Part shown: positions 1-10,453 of the stretch, in pieces
Position numbering within the stretch: the stretch's first letter is position 1
Layout of the letters: each line of letters begins with the position of its first letter
Source of the DNA: Micropterus salmoides
Taxonomy: Eukaryota; Chordata; Actinopteri; Centrarchiformes; Centrarchidae
NCBI RefSeq assembly: GCF_014851395.1
Contig: NW_024041150.1
Location: 46,624,465-46,688,464 of the forward strand
Reading direction: 5' to 3'
DNA: 64,000 bases
Notes under the pieces: generated by a model
Seen by the model: only the letters and a program-made list of their open reading frames with translations
Databases searched by the model: none
What the model was told of the DNA's origin: nothing
Translations under genes and position numbers: made by a program

Positions 1-38
1 TCAGCCTGATTGGTTAACAAGCTGTTTTCATGTTTCAG

Positions 39-143
39 GGATGATGATTCGTCCGAAGGGCGATCAGCTGGAGATCACCTTCTCTGTGTCAGATACAGAG
101 AGCTGGGACGGCTTCATCCACAACCTGAACACGTTCCTGTCTC
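39..143 (+). CDS. atp1b2: Na+/K+-ATPase subunit beta-2, internal exon (first one visible)
   Basis: First visible coding exon of the beta-2 subunit of the sodium/potassium pump, a type II membrane glycoprotein that helps the alpha subunit fold and reach the plasma membrane. The translation contains MMIRPKGDQLEITFSVSDTE and then SWDGFIHNLNTFLS, which matches the early ectodomain of vertebrate ATP1B2 (known family pattern: MIRPK, then VSDTESWD). It is bounded by acceptor TTTCAG (ends at 38) and donor GTAAG (from 144), and runs from phase 1 to phase 1. The cytoplasmic tail, the transmembrane helix and about 80-90 residues in total lie left of the window. Together the six firm exons here encode about 210 residues, against about 290 for the whole vertebrate protein. 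Beta-2 is preferred over beta-1 and beta-3 because of the C-terminal exon. Confidence 0.95.
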
Positions 144-317
144 GTAAGAAGCTTGTTAATGATTAATTATATCTAATGATGTAACAGATTATAGTTACAG
201 TATCTCACAAAGTGAGTCCACCCCTCACATGTTTATAAATATCTGATTTTATCTTTTCATGTTTCAACACTGAAGAAATGACTGTTTGCTCCAATGTAAA
301 GTAGTGAGCGTACAGTT

Positions 318-352
<35 letters not shown>

Positions 353-1185
353 GCGTATATATACATATATATGACACCCCTCAGTCAAAATGTCCAAATT
401 GGCCCAAAGTGTCAATATTTTGTGTGGCCACCATTATTTTCCAGCCCTGCCTTAACCCTCTTGGCCATGGAGTTCACCAGAGCTTCACAGAACATCACAG
501 AGCTGGTGGATGTTAGAGACCTTGCGCTCCTCCACCTTCAGTTTGAGGACGCCCCACAGATGCTCAGTAGGGTTCAGGTCTGGAGACATGTTCGGCCAGT
601 CCATCACCTTTACCCTCAGCTTCTTTAGCGAGGCAGCGGTCGTCTTGGAGGTGTGTTTGGGGTCGTTATCATGTTGGAATGCTGCCCTGCGGCCCAGTCT
701 CTGAAGGGAGGGGATCTACTCTGCTTCAGTATGTCACAGTACATGTTGGCATTCATGGTTCCCTCAGTGAGCTGTAGCTCCCCAGTGCCGGCAGCACTCA
801 TGCAGCCCCAGACCAGGACACTCCCACCATCATACTGGACTGTAGGCAGGACACACTTGTCTTTGTACTCGTCACGTGGTTGCCGCCATACACGCTTGAC
901 ACCATCTGAACCAGATAAGTTTATCTTGGTCTCATCAATTCAATTCAATTTCAATTCAATTTTATTTATATAGCGCCAAATCACAACAACAGTTATCTCA
1001 CAGCGCTTTTCATAAAACAGCAGGTCTAGACCATACTCTGTGATGTTATTTACAGAAGCCCAACAGTTCCCACCAAGAGCAGCACTAAGAGACAGAGGCA
1101 AGGAAAAACTTCCTTTAAGAGGCAGAAACCTCGAGCAGAACCAAGAACCAAGAGAGAGAGAGAGAGAGAGAGGGTGGGGGGGGCG

Positions 1186-1219
<34 letters not shown>

Positions 1220-1724
1220 AGAGAGAGAGAGAGGGATGGAAGGAGAGAGAGAGGGAGGCAGCCTACACAGTATATCCACACAGAGGTACAGACAGTAAAG
1301 GTGATGTTGCTATAGACTAAATGGTACAGATATTTATAGTAGTGTTAATGGTAACAATCGTAATGTTAATGATTATAATAACAATAATAACAATAAGACT
1401 AGCAACAATCGTCGTTGCAGCAGAGGGTGTCGAGCAGGAACACGGGGGCAGCAGGTGACCCGCAACCACAGATCCAGACTCCACAGCTCCAGAGCCAGAA
1501 AACCTGCAGGAAGTGATAGGAGGAGAGAGGAGAGGGACGAGAAAGCACAAGACTACCAGAAAGGGGAGAAGTTGTGTTAGTAACATGCAATAATGGGATG
1601 AGGTTGCATACAGAGGGAGAGAAAGTAGAGGAGAGAGGAGCTCAGTGCATCATGGGAAATCCCCCGGCAGTCTAGGCCTATAGCAGCATAACTAAGGGAT
1701 GGTTCAGGACTACCTGAGCCAGCC

Positions 1725-4469
1725 CTAACTATAAGCTTTATCAAAGAGGAAAGTCTTAAGCCTACTCTTAAATGTGGAGATGGTGTCTGCCTCCTGAACC
1801 CAAACTGGAACCTGGTTCCCCAGGAGAGGAGCTTGATAGCTGAACGCTCTGGCTCCTAGTCTACTTTTGGAGACTCTAGGAACCACAGGTGCATTCTGGG
1901 AGCGCAGTGCTCTGGAGGGGTAGTAAGGTACTATGAGCTCTTTAAGATAAGATGGTGCCTGACCATTAAGAGCTTTGTAGGTAAGAAGAATGATTTTAAA
2001 TTCTATTCTGGATTTTACTGGAAGCCAATGCAGAGAAGCTAAAACAGGAGAAATGTGATCTCTTTTCCTGGTTCCTGTCAGAACACGTGCTGCAGCATTC
2101 TGGATCAGCTGAAGAGTCTTAATGGACTTTTTCGAGCAGCCTGATTAGACAGGATGTTCCTGATTTTTGCAATCTTACGTAGGTGAAAAAAGGCGGTCCT
2201 TGAAATTTGCTTAATGTGAGACTTAAACGACATGTCCTGATCAAAGATAACTGATGAGTTTCATCTGGTTTGATCGATAGATATAACTGAGTATCATCTG
2301 CATAACAATGAAAGCTTATGGAATATTTCCTGATAATATTGCCTAAGGGAAGCATATATAAAGTGAAGAGGATTGGTCTGAGGACAGATCCTTGAGGAAC
2401 TCCATGACTAACTTTGGCATGCATGGAGGACTCATCGTTAACATGTACAAACTGAAATCGATCTGATAAATAGGACTTAAACCAGCTTAGAGCGGTTCCT
2501 TTAAAGCCAATGAAATGTTCCAGTCTCTGCAATAGGATCTGATGGTCAATGGTATCAAATGCAGCACTAAGATCTAATAAAACCAGTACAGAGACAAGTC
2601 CTTTGTCTGATGCAATAAGGAGGTCGTTAGTAATTTTCACCAGTGCTGTCTCTGTGCTATGATGAGCTCTAAATCCTGACTGAAAATCCTCAAATAAACT
2701 ATTGCTCTGTAGAAAGTCACACAGCTGTTTAGCAACTGCTTTCTCCAGAACCTTAGAGAGAAATGGAAGGTTAGATATAGGTCTATAGTTGGCTAAAACA
2801 TCCGGATCAAGTTTGGGCTTTTTCAGAAGAGGTTTAATTACAGCTACTTTAAAGTACTGTGGTACATAGCCTGTTGATAAAGATAGATTGATCATATCTA
2901 GTATAGAGGTGCTGACTAAGGGTAAAACATCTTTAAGCAACCTAGTCGGGATGGGGTCTAAGAGACAGGTTGATGGTTTAGATGAAGAATTTATTGAAGT
3001 TAGTTGGTAAAGATTGAGGGAAGCAAAACAGTCTAAACATGTATCTGGTTCTACAGCTGTTTCTAAGGTTCCTGAGTTTAGAGATAAGTTGGTGCCAGTT
3101 GAGGGCAGGTCATAGTGAATTTTGTCTCTAATAGCTAGAATTTTATCATTGAAGAAGCTCATGAAGTCGTAACTACTGAGAGCTATGGGAATACTTGGCT
3201 CAATAGAGCTGTGACTCTCTGTCAGCCTGGCTACAGTGCTGAAAAGAAACCTGGGGTTGTTCCTATTTTCCTCTATTAATGACGAGTAGTACGCTGCTCT
3301 GGCATTACGGAGGGCCTTCCTATAAGTTTTAAGACTATCTTGCCAAATTAAACGAGAATTTTCCACTTTGGTGGAACGCCAATTCCTCTCAAGTTTCCGC
3401 GATATTTGCTTTAATTTGCGAGTTTCAGTATTATACCATGGAGCTAACCGTCTTTGTTTTAGTATTTTCTTTTTAGAGGGGCTACAGAGTCGAGTGTCAT
3501 TCGCAGCGAGCCTGCAGCACTATCAACAAGATGATCGATTTGGGAGGGACTGAAACTAGCATAGGAGTCCTCCGTTACTTTGTGACTAGATAATGTATTT
3601 AGAGCTAATGGAATCGCATCCTTAAATTTAGCTACAGCTCTTTCAGACAGACATCTTGTATAGAAATTTTTGCCCAATGGCGTGTAGTTCAGCAATACAA
3701 ACTCAAAAGTTATCAAACAGTGGTCGGATAAAGAGGGATTCTGTGGGAACACCACTAAATGTTCAATTTCAATACCATACACCAAAACAAGGTCGAGGGT
3801 GTGGTTAAAACAGTGAGTCGGTTTATGAACACTCTCAGAGAAGCCGATGGAATCTAACAGAGAGATAAACGCAGTACTGAAGCTGTCATTCTCAACGTTC
3901 ACATGAATATTAAAATCCCCTACAATAATAACTTTGTCCGTTTTAAGGACTAAAGTTGACAAAAACTCTGCAAATTCAGATAAGAATTCAGAATATGGGC
4001 CAGGTGCTCGGTACACTATAACGATGAGAATTGGTTGCAGTGATTTCCAACTTGGGTGCGAAAGACTAAGAACAAGACTTTCAAATGAGTTATAGTTTAG
4101 TTTAGTTTTAGAGCTGATTAGTAGGCTAGAGTGGAAGATAGCTGCAACTCCACCTCCTCGGCCTGTGCCTCGAGGAATGTGAGTATTAATATGACTGGGA
4201 GGGGTGGATTCATTTAGGCTAACATATTCTCCATCACCCAGCCAGGTTTCAGTAAGACAAAATAAATCAATATCATAATCTGATATTAGTTCATTTACTA
4301 GTACACCTTTAGAAGAGAGAGATCTGATGTTTAAGAGTCCACATTTAACTCTCCTATTCGTTTGCACTATTGCTCTTGTGGTTTTAATTTTTATGAGGTT
4401 TTTATGCACAGCTCCTCTTCTGTTTACCTTTTTAAATAATTTCGATGGTCGGGGGGCAGACACCGTCAC
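1725..4469 (-). pseudogene. L2 ORF2: endonuclease-reverse transcriptase, broken
   Basis: The endonuclease part (4469-3459) shows LLNIRSLSSKG, LTETWLGDGE, RGGGVAAIFHSS, GDFNIHVNVEND and SLSDHCLITFEF, covering the catalytic N, E, D-x-N and SDH positions. The reading frame then breaks. The RT part (3366 to about 2260) shows NYRPISNLPFLSKVLEKAVA, LLDLSAAFDTIDH, SHGVPQGSVL and FHCYADDTQLYLS with the catalytic YADD. Just after SIKPDETHQ a deletion removes the thumb region. A C-terminal segment continues (about 2117-1725) in another frame, with LIQNAAARVL, HISPVLAS and FKSRLKTFLFDKAYS before a TAG at 1727-1725. No ATG is seen at the 5' end of the endonuclease frame. Confidence 0.88.
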
Positions 4470-4556
4470 TATAGGATTTTCACTAAGTAACTCCTGAAAT
4501 GGAGGAGCAGAGAAGTGTGTTAGACTGCGACTCTGCCTCCTGGTCTCAACTCTGGA

Positions 4557-5460
4557 TTGTCATGGATTTGGTCCACTAATAAACTTGGCCAGATTTCTAG
4601 AAATGAGAGCTGCTCCTTCCCAAGTGGGATGGATGCCGTCTCTCCGGATCAGACCAGGTCTTCCCCAGAAAGTCTGCCAATGATCAACAAAGCCCACATC
4701 GTTTGCTGGACACCACCTCGACAACCAGCGGCGGAATGACGACATGCGGCTATACATGTCATCACTGGTCAGATTTGGCAGGGGTCCAGAGAAAACTACG
4801 GTGTCCGACATTGTTTCATTGTTTTTGCATATGTACACACCGACTCAACATTAATCTTAGTGACCTCCGATTGGCGTAACCGGGAGTCATTACCGCCGAC
4901 ATGAATAACAATCTTACTGTATTTACGTTTATCCTTAGCCAGCAGTTTCAAATAAGACTCAATGTCGCCCGCTCTGGCCCCAGGGATGCACTTAACTATG
5001 GCCGCTGGCTTCGCTAACTTCACGTTTCTCAAAATGGAGCTGCCAATGATCAGAGTTGGTTTCTCAGCGGGTGTGTCGCTGAGTGGGGAAAATCTGTTAG
5101 AGACGTGAACAGGTTGATGGTGCCCCGTGGACTTTGAAAGCTTACGACTATTCCTCCTTCGGACAGTCACCCAGCCCCCCCCTTTCCTGGCTGCACAGGA
5201 GATGCCGGGGGACGGCTACCAGAGGCTAACTCAGGCCGTTCTGCACCGACTACCGGGGACTGGCTAGCTACAGTAGCTAAAGACTGATCTACCAAGGTGC
5301 GGAGCCGGACTTCTAAATCACTGAGCCTCGCCTCCATGTCTATAAATAAACTACACTTATTAAACGTACCATTACCGCTAAAGGAGGCAGAGGAGTAACT
5401 GAACATCTGACACACCGAGCGGGAGAAAGTAGGAGAGAGAGAGGGAGAAGGAGAATCCAT
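4557..5460 (-). pseudogene. L2 ORF1: SGNH/GDSL-like esterase protein, frameshifted
   Basis: ATG at 5460 opens MDSPSPSLSPTFSRSV, with a short possible coiled segment (MEARLSDLEVRLRTLVDQSL) at about residues 42-61. A frameshift near 5167 leads to the esterase core: LIIGSSILRNV (block I, GSS in place of GDS), IVIHVGGNDSRLR (block III, GGND), then after another shift near 4830 the WCPANDVGFVDHW stretch and RRDGIHPTWEGAALI, the catalytic D-x-x-H block. It stops just before 4557. In CR1/L2 elements such ORF1 proteins are thought to bind membranes or lipids or to help RNP assembly. Two frameshifts break it here. Confidence 0.85.
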
Positions 5461-6103
5461 CGCTAGCTGCTAAGCTAAAGTCGCTAATGGCTAAGCTAAA
5501 GTACTGTAGCGTCAGCTACCAAAACTTTAGAACAACTATGAGATTGAACAGCAGTCACTAAAAGATGGAAAGAACTGTGAGTGCTTAGGCAAAATTACTG
5601 TAAAGAACAAGTGTTTAGTGGACAGTTTGCCGCTGTAATCTAACAAATGTAACTGTTATTTAGCGAGAGCAGCACAACGTGGTACCAACACACAAGCACC
5701 GGAAACAGAAATGAGTCGACACGCTTACCGCAATACGTCATCAGACCACAAGACATGGCTCCAGTAATCCACGTCCTTAGTCTGCTGGTCTGTTTGGGGG
5801 CTTTCTTGTGCATCATCTTTAGAAGAGGCTTCATTATGGGACAACAGCCATGGCAATCTTCTTATAGCCTAGGCCATCTTTATGTAGAGAAACCATTCTT
5901 TGTTTCAGATCCTCAGAGAGTTCTTTGTCATGAGGTGCCATGTTGAACTTCCAGTGAGTGTAACACTAACGACTCACAGGACAGTGGGGAGGGAAAATGG
6001 CTGGTTGGGCCCAATTTGGACATTTTCACTTAAGGGTGTCCTCACTTTTGTTGCCAGCGCTTTAGACATTAATGGCTGTGTGATGTGTTACTTTGAGGGG
6101 ACA

Positions 6104-7670
6104 GCAAATTTACACTGTTATACAAGCTGCACGCTCACTACTTTACACTGTTACACAAGCTGCACGCTCACTACTTTACATTGTTACACAAGCTGCACGC
6201 TCACTACTTTACACTGTTACACAAGCTGCACGCTCACTACTTTACACTGTTACACAAGCTGCACGCGCTGCACGCTCACTACTTTACACTGTTACACAAG
6301 CTGCACGCTCACTACTTTACGCTGTTATACAAGCTGCACGCTCACTACTTTACGCTGTTATACAAGCTGCACGCTCACTACTTTACGCTGTTATACAAGC
6401 TGCACGCTCACTACTTTACGCTGTTATACGCTCACTACTTTACACTGTTACACAAGGTGCACGCTCACTACTTTACATTGTGATACAAGCTGTACTACTT
6501 TACACTGTTATACAAGCTGTACTACTTTACACTGTTACACAAGCTGCACGCTCACTACTTTACGCTGTTACACAAGCTGCACGCTCACTACTTTACACTG
6601 TTATACGCTCACTACTTCACGCTGTTACACAAGCTGCACGCTCACTACTTTACACTGTTATACGCTCACTACTTCACGCTGTTACACAAGTTGCACACTC
6701 ACTACATTACGCTGTTACACAAGCTGCACGCTCACTACTTTACACTGTTATACGCTCACTACTTCACGCTGTTACACAAGTTGCACACTCACTACATTAC
6801 GCTGTTACACAAGCTGCACACTCACTACTTTACACTGTTATACAAGCTGGACACTCACTACTTTACACTGTTATACAAGCTGTACGCTCACTACTTTACA
6901 TTGTTATACAAGCTGTACTACTTTACATTGTTATACAAGCTGTACTACTTTACATTGTGATACAAGCTGTACTACTTTACACTGTTATACGCTCACTACT
7001 TCACGCTGTTACACAAGCTGCACGCTCACTACTTTACACTGTTACACAAGCTGCACGCTCACTACTTTACACTGTTACACAAGCTGCACGCTCACTACTT
7101 TACACTGTTACACAAGCTGCACGCTCACTACTTTACACTGTTATACGCTCACTACTTTACATTGTTACACAAGCTGCACGCTCACTACTTTACACTGTTA
7201 TACGCTCACTACTTTACACTGTTACACAAGCTGCACGCTCACTACTTTACACTGTTACACAAGCTGCACGCTCACTACTTTACACTGTTATACGCTCACT
7301 ACTTTACACTGTTACACAAGCTGCACGCTCACTACTTTACACTGTTATACGCTCACTACTTTACACTGTTACACAAGCTGCACGCTCACTACTTTACACT
7401 GTTACACAAGCTGCACGCTCACTACTTTACACTGTTATACAAGCTGTACGCTGACTACTTTACACTGTTACACAAGCTGCACGCTCACTACTTTACACTG
7501 TTATACAAGCTGCACGCTCACTACTTTACACTGTTACACAAGCTGCACGCTCACTACTTTACACTGTTACACAAGCTGCACGCTCACTACTTTACACTGT
7601 TACACAAGCTGCACGCTCACTACTTTACACTGTTATACAAGCTGCACGCTCACTACTTTACACAGTTAGA
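6104..7670. repeat. Minisatellite of about 33 bp, derived from the Tc1 inverted repeat
   Basis: About 50 head-to-tail copies of a 33-bp unit with core AAGCTGCACGCTCACTACTT, mixed with 24-bp and 18-21-bp deletion variants. The reverse complement of the left inverted repeat (about 287-312) reads CTGTACGCTCACTACTTTAC, which is the same sequence. The array therefore grew inside the right inverted repeat of the transposon. Because 33, 24, 21 and 18 are multiples of three, long frames stay open (589 codons in one); they are not genes. Confidence 0.93.
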
Positions 7671-7865
7671 CAGAATCAGATATTTACAGAAATATGAGGG
7701 CTGTACTCTCTACTTAGATCAAATGAAATTATGTCTGAAATGAAAACAGTCTGGTGTCTGTTTAAAATAAAATCATCTGTTTGAACATCCTGATCTACGT
7801 CACTCATGTTTGATATTAAATACCTGCCTGTCTCTTTACCTGTCTGTCTCTCTGTCTGTCTGCAG

Positions 7866-7945
7866 CGTATAATGACAGCTATCAGGTTCAGACCAATGAT
7901 AACTGCCCTCCAGATCAATACTTCATTCAAGAGGACAGTGGAGAG
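7866..7945 (+). CDS. atp1b2: Na+/K+-ATPase subunit beta-2, exon
   Basis: This exon follows acceptor CTGCAG and ends before GTGAAT. Joined to the previous exon it restores a proline codon, giving FLS-PYNDSYQVQTNDNCPPDQY, close to the ATP1B2 segment that follows the FL-x-PYNDS motif. It carries the N-glycosylation sequon NDS and the first ectodomain cysteine (NDNCPP). The preceding intron is 7.7 kb because of nested transposable elements; the following intron is almost entirely pyrimidine-rich repeat. Confidence 0.95.
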
Positions 7946-8577
7946 GTGAATTGTCTCTCCCTCTACCTGCCTGTCTCTCCCTCTACCTGTCTGTCTCTCT
8001 GCCTGTCTCTCCCTCTACCTGTCTGTCTCTCTGTCTGTCTCACCCTCTACCTGTCTCTCTCTGTCTGTCTCACCCTCTACCTGTCTCTGTCTGTCTCACC
8101 CTCTACTTGTCTCTCTGTGTCTGTCTCACCCTCTACCTGTCTCTCTCTGTCTGTCTCACCCTCTACCTGTCTCTCTCACCCTCTATCTGTCTCTCTCACC
8201 CTCTATCTGTCTTACCCTCTACCTGCCTGTTTCACCCTCTACCTGTCTGTCTCACCCTCTACCTGTCTCTGTCTGTCTCTCCCTCTATCTGTCTCTCTCT
8301 CTGCCTGTCTTACCCTCTACCTGCCTGTCTCACCCTCTACATGTCTGTCTGTCTGCATTTCTAACCCTCTACCTGTCTGTCTCTCTACCTGTTTCACCCT
8401 CTACCCGCCTGTCTCTCCCTCTATCTGTCTCTCTCTCTGCCTGTCTTACCCTCTACCTGCCTGTCTCACCCTCTACATGTCTGTCTGTCTGCATTTCTAA
8501 CCCTCTACCTGTCTGTCTCTCTACCTGTCTCACCCTCTACCCGCCTGTTTCACCCTCTACCCGCCTGTCTCTCTCAG
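7946..8577 (+). repeat. Pyrimidine-rich tandem repeat filling an atp1b2 intron
   Basis: Almost the whole intron is made of CTACCTGTCTGTCTC-like and CACCCTCTACCTG-like blocks on the plus strand. One long duplicated segment recurs (about 8275-8390 and 8425-8525). It runs directly into the CTCTCAG acceptor at 8577, so it also acts as an extended polypyrimidine tract. Confidence 0.9.
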
Positions 8578-8703
8578 GTCAGGAACAACCCCAAGCGTTC
8601 CTGTCAGTTCAATCGGACCATGTTGGAGGAGTGTTCTGGGATTTCGGATCGTTTCTATGGTTACAACAGAGGTCAGCCCTGCATCCTCATCAAAATGAAC
8701 CGG
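8578..8703 (+). CDS. atp1b2: Na+/K+-ATPase subunit beta-2, exon
   Basis: A 42-codon exon in phase 0 at both ends (acceptor CTCTCAG, donor GTACG). It reads VRNNPKRSCQFNRTMLEECS and later RFYGYNRGQPCILIKMNR. The blocks CQFNRT and GQPC-(I/V)-x-IKMNR are hallmarks of the Na,K-ATPase beta ectodomain. It supplies three of the six disulphide cysteines (SCQF, ECSG, QPCI) and the NRT sequon. Confidence 0.96.
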
Positions 8704-8913
8704 GTACGTTGACCTCTGACCCCGATCCAAACAGCAGAGTGACCAAAGTGAGGTTGTAGTGTCTGTTGGTTACTGTAGTAACTACATCCACGGGAACACT
8801 GAAGTGGCGCATCACGTGACACGATGACGCAACATTAGGTTCAGCTGCTAGAACCAAACGAGCACACCGGCCCTGCTCTGCTGACCCGTCTCTCTGCCTG
8901 TCTCCCTCTCCAG

Positions 8914-8973
8914 GTCATTGGTATGTTGCCGGGGAAGGACGGTCAGTCTCCTTATGTCACCTGTGGAGCCAAG
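8914..8973 (+). CDS. atp1b2: Na+/K+-ATPase subunit beta-2, exon
   Basis: A 20-codon exon reading VIGMLPGKDGQSPYVTCGAK, after acceptor CTCCAG and before a GTCTGA donor (a weaker match than its neighbours). It carries the fifth ectodomain cysteine (VTC), in the position of VTCAGK in mammalian ATP1B2. Phase 0 at both ends. The reading frame meets a TGA directly after the donor, so splicing is required. Confidence 0.92.
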
Positions 8974-9062
8974 GTCTGAATTTGTCTGTCTGTCTCACTG
9001 TCTGTCACACCATCTGTCTCCGTCTCACGTGTTGTCTCCACCTTTTCACCCTCCATCTCCAG

Positions 9063-9089
9063 AGGTACAAAGTGGAGAGAGACGAGTGG
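9063..9089 (+). CDS. atp1b2: Candidate 27-nt in-frame microexon of atp1b2
   Basis: A 27-nt segment coding RYKVERDEW lies between a pyrimidine-rich acceptor (ends CATCTCCAG at 9062) and a near-consensus donor GTAAG (from 9090). It is in phase 0 on both sides, so inclusion would add nine charged residues between VTCGAK and REDTDKVG without breaking the frame. From memory, mammalian ATP1B2 joins the flanking exons directly (VTCAGK-RDED), so this would be an alternative or lineage-specific exon. It could also be chance splice-like sequence in an intron. Confidence 0.45.
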
Positions 9090-9286
9090 GTAAGAACAGC
9101 AGAGCCCTTAACGTTCTGACCAAGCTTTCTGAGCCCGGCTCCTTATCTGCAGAGTAAAGAAACAGTAGTGTTAGAGCGTAGAACCACAGTGTTAGAACGT
9201 TTCAACAGAGGCTCTCGTGATGTTCTCCTGACTGTCAGTTCATTAAGTGTCTGTATGAAGTTATTGATCTGTATCTGTGTGTGCAG

Positions 9287-9382
9287 AGGGAGGACACCGA
9301 TAAGGTCGGACCTCTGGCGTATTATCCTCCCAACGGGACCTTCAACCTCATGTACTACCCGTACTACGGCAAGAAAGCTCAG
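9287..9382 (+). CDS. atp1b2: Na+/K+-ATPase subunit beta-2, exon
   Basis: A 32-codon phase-0 exon (acceptor GTGCAG, donor GTAAC) reading REDTDKVGPLAYYPPNGTFN then LMYYPYYGKKAQ. The LMY(Y/F)PYYGKK block is the most conserved stretch of beta subunits, and the KK ending is beta-2-like. It contains the sequon NGT. Confidence 0.96.
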
Positions 9383-9479
9383 GTAACACTCTGGACACAC
9401 ATTCAGTCCCTTCAGTTCATCACCTAGTGGCATTTAGAGAATCAAAGTTCTTCGATGTTGTCAGTGTCTATAACAGATC

Positions 9480-9840
9480 CAGTTTCTGGAAGATCTACCG
9501 AACCTCCATGAGTTCAGTATGTAGATCCATTAGACCCATTACATGTTAGCTGATCCACGTTAGCTGATTTATGTATCTATCAGATCTACATTGGTGGACC
9601 CAGGTTAGTATTTTCAAACATGCAGTTCCATTAGGTACTCTGATTCAGCAGGTTAGCAGATCCAACAGATCCTTATTAGTGGGTCCAATAGATCCATGGA
9701 AGTAGATCAAACAGATCCGTGTTAGTAGATCCAATAGATCAAATTCAGTAGATCCATGTCAGTAGAGCTTTCAGTGTGTTACTGACAGTCTGTACATCCT
9801 TTAGTAGATCCATGTCATGGTCCAAGTCAGTAGATTGTTG
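9480..9840. repeat. Irregular AGATCCA-rich intronic repeat
   Basis: This intron stretch contains many irregularly spaced copies of AGATCCA, TAGATCCAT and related heptamers without a fixed period. It looks like a degenerate short-unit repeat; no coding signal. Confidence 0.6.
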
Positions 9841-9845
9841 TGTAG

Positions 9846-10317
9846 TAGGGGTGTGACGAGACACTTCCCTCCTCTCTGTGTCTTTGTTTGAGGAAGTAAC
9901 CTCTTTAAATGCGACTGTGGCTCCTTTTCACCTCAATGAGAAATTAATTCATTTTAATTTAGTTATAAGCTCCTGGACTTTAGTAGCTCCAGTGTTTCAG
10001 CAGATTTTCTGCTCATTCAGAATCTCTCCCACAGATCTGTGTTCTCTGATGTGTTGAGAGAAAATAAATCTAACTGTCCTTTACTCTGCGGTGCGTTACG
10101 TTATTGATCCGCTGGTAGTAACGTTATCCTTTCAGACCGCTTGTGGGACTGCACGCTGCATGTGAAACTGAAACTAACTGAAACACTTGTGATCGGGCAG
10201 AAATCTCACCACAGATCCACACAGGTTAACTTCAGCAGCTCAGATAAAGTGCAGCTCACAGAGCAGGCTGGCTTCAGTTTTTATTTATTCATGGCACGAG
10301 ATCTCGTCACACCCCTA
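9846..10317. mobile_element. Short inverted-repeat transposon (MITE-like) in the last atp1b2 intron
   Basis: Left end TAGGGGTGTGACGAGA at 9846 and right end TCTCGTCACACCCCTA finishing at 10,317 are near-perfect inverted repeats around 440 bp of non-coding sequence. The TA at each outer edge is either the target duplication or part of the repeat. The terminal sequence resembles a family common in fish genomes; the superfamily (hAT or mariner) is not settled. No transposase. Confidence 0.8.
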
Positions 10318-10453
10318 GTGTGAAGCTGTGTTGGTAGAGGAGCCAGTGGATCTACTGTATCCATGGTGATGATACCTCATTATTATACTGGTGAGGCCAT
10401 AGGTGCTTCAGTGATGTCATGTTATTCAGTGTGTGATGTGTTCACTGTCTCAG

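Larger units (their letters stand above)
938..5737 (-). mobile_element. L2/CR1-type non-LTR retrotransposon, near full length, nested in the Tc1 element
   Basis: A 4.8-kb element in minus orientation. It has a 5' region (5461-5737), ORF1 with an SGNH-esterase domain, ORF2 with endonuclease and reverse transcriptase, a 3'UTR with a GA-rich microsatellite (about 1152-1240), and a 3' tail of short ATTGA-like repeats (938-975 when read on the minus strand). The 6-bp direct repeat TCATCA at 932-937 and 5738-5743 is the probable target-site duplication; removing 938-5743 restores a continuous Tc1 transposase reading frame. ORF1 with an esterase domain, apurinic-type endonuclease and tandem-repeat tail fit the L2/CR1 group. 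Internal deletion and frameshifts make it inactive. Confidence 0.88.
420..5941 (-). pseudogene. Tc1-like transposase pseudogene, split by an L2 insertion
   Basis: On the minus strand the frame starts at an ATG at 5941 with MAPHDKELSEDLKQRMVSLH, the usual Tc1 N-terminus. It then loses roughly 75 codons of the helix-turn-helix region and resumes at about MKPLLKMMHKKAPKQ and WSHVLWSDETKINL. The L2 element splits it inside SDETK, the block carrying the first catalytic aspartate. Left of the insertion (937 downward) it continues with EYKDKCVLPTVQYDGGSVLV and WGCMSAAGTGELQLTEGT, the WGC block before the second aspartate. Frameshifts, stops and the insertion make it non-functional. Only 420-937 and 5738-5941 belong to the transposase. 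Confidence 0.85.
198..7715 (-). mobile_element. Tc1/mariner-like DNA transposon, decayed, with nested L2 and an expanded inverted repeat
   Basis: The left end begins after a TA dinucleotide (196-197) and reads CAGTATCTCACAAAGTGAGT. An inverted repeat extends to about 316. A (TA)n microsatellite follows (about 325-372). Minus-strand transposase remnants lie at 420-937 and 5738-5941. The right arm contains the TGAGGGGACAGC block (about 6095) typical of fish Tc1-like right ends, then a minisatellite, then a recognisable distal inverted-repeat segment (about 7675-7712, AATCAGATATTTACAGAAAT). The outermost right bases have diverged, so the right boundary is approximate. Without the nested L2 and the array the element would be about 1.2-1.5 kb. 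It lies wholly in an atp1b2 intron. Confidence 0.85.

Noticed and set aside
5900..7743. Open frames of 589, 453 and 193 codons across the Tc1-derived array
   Set aside because: All frames consist of the 33-bp unit translated in different phases; the unit is a transposon inverted repeat and has no coding origin.
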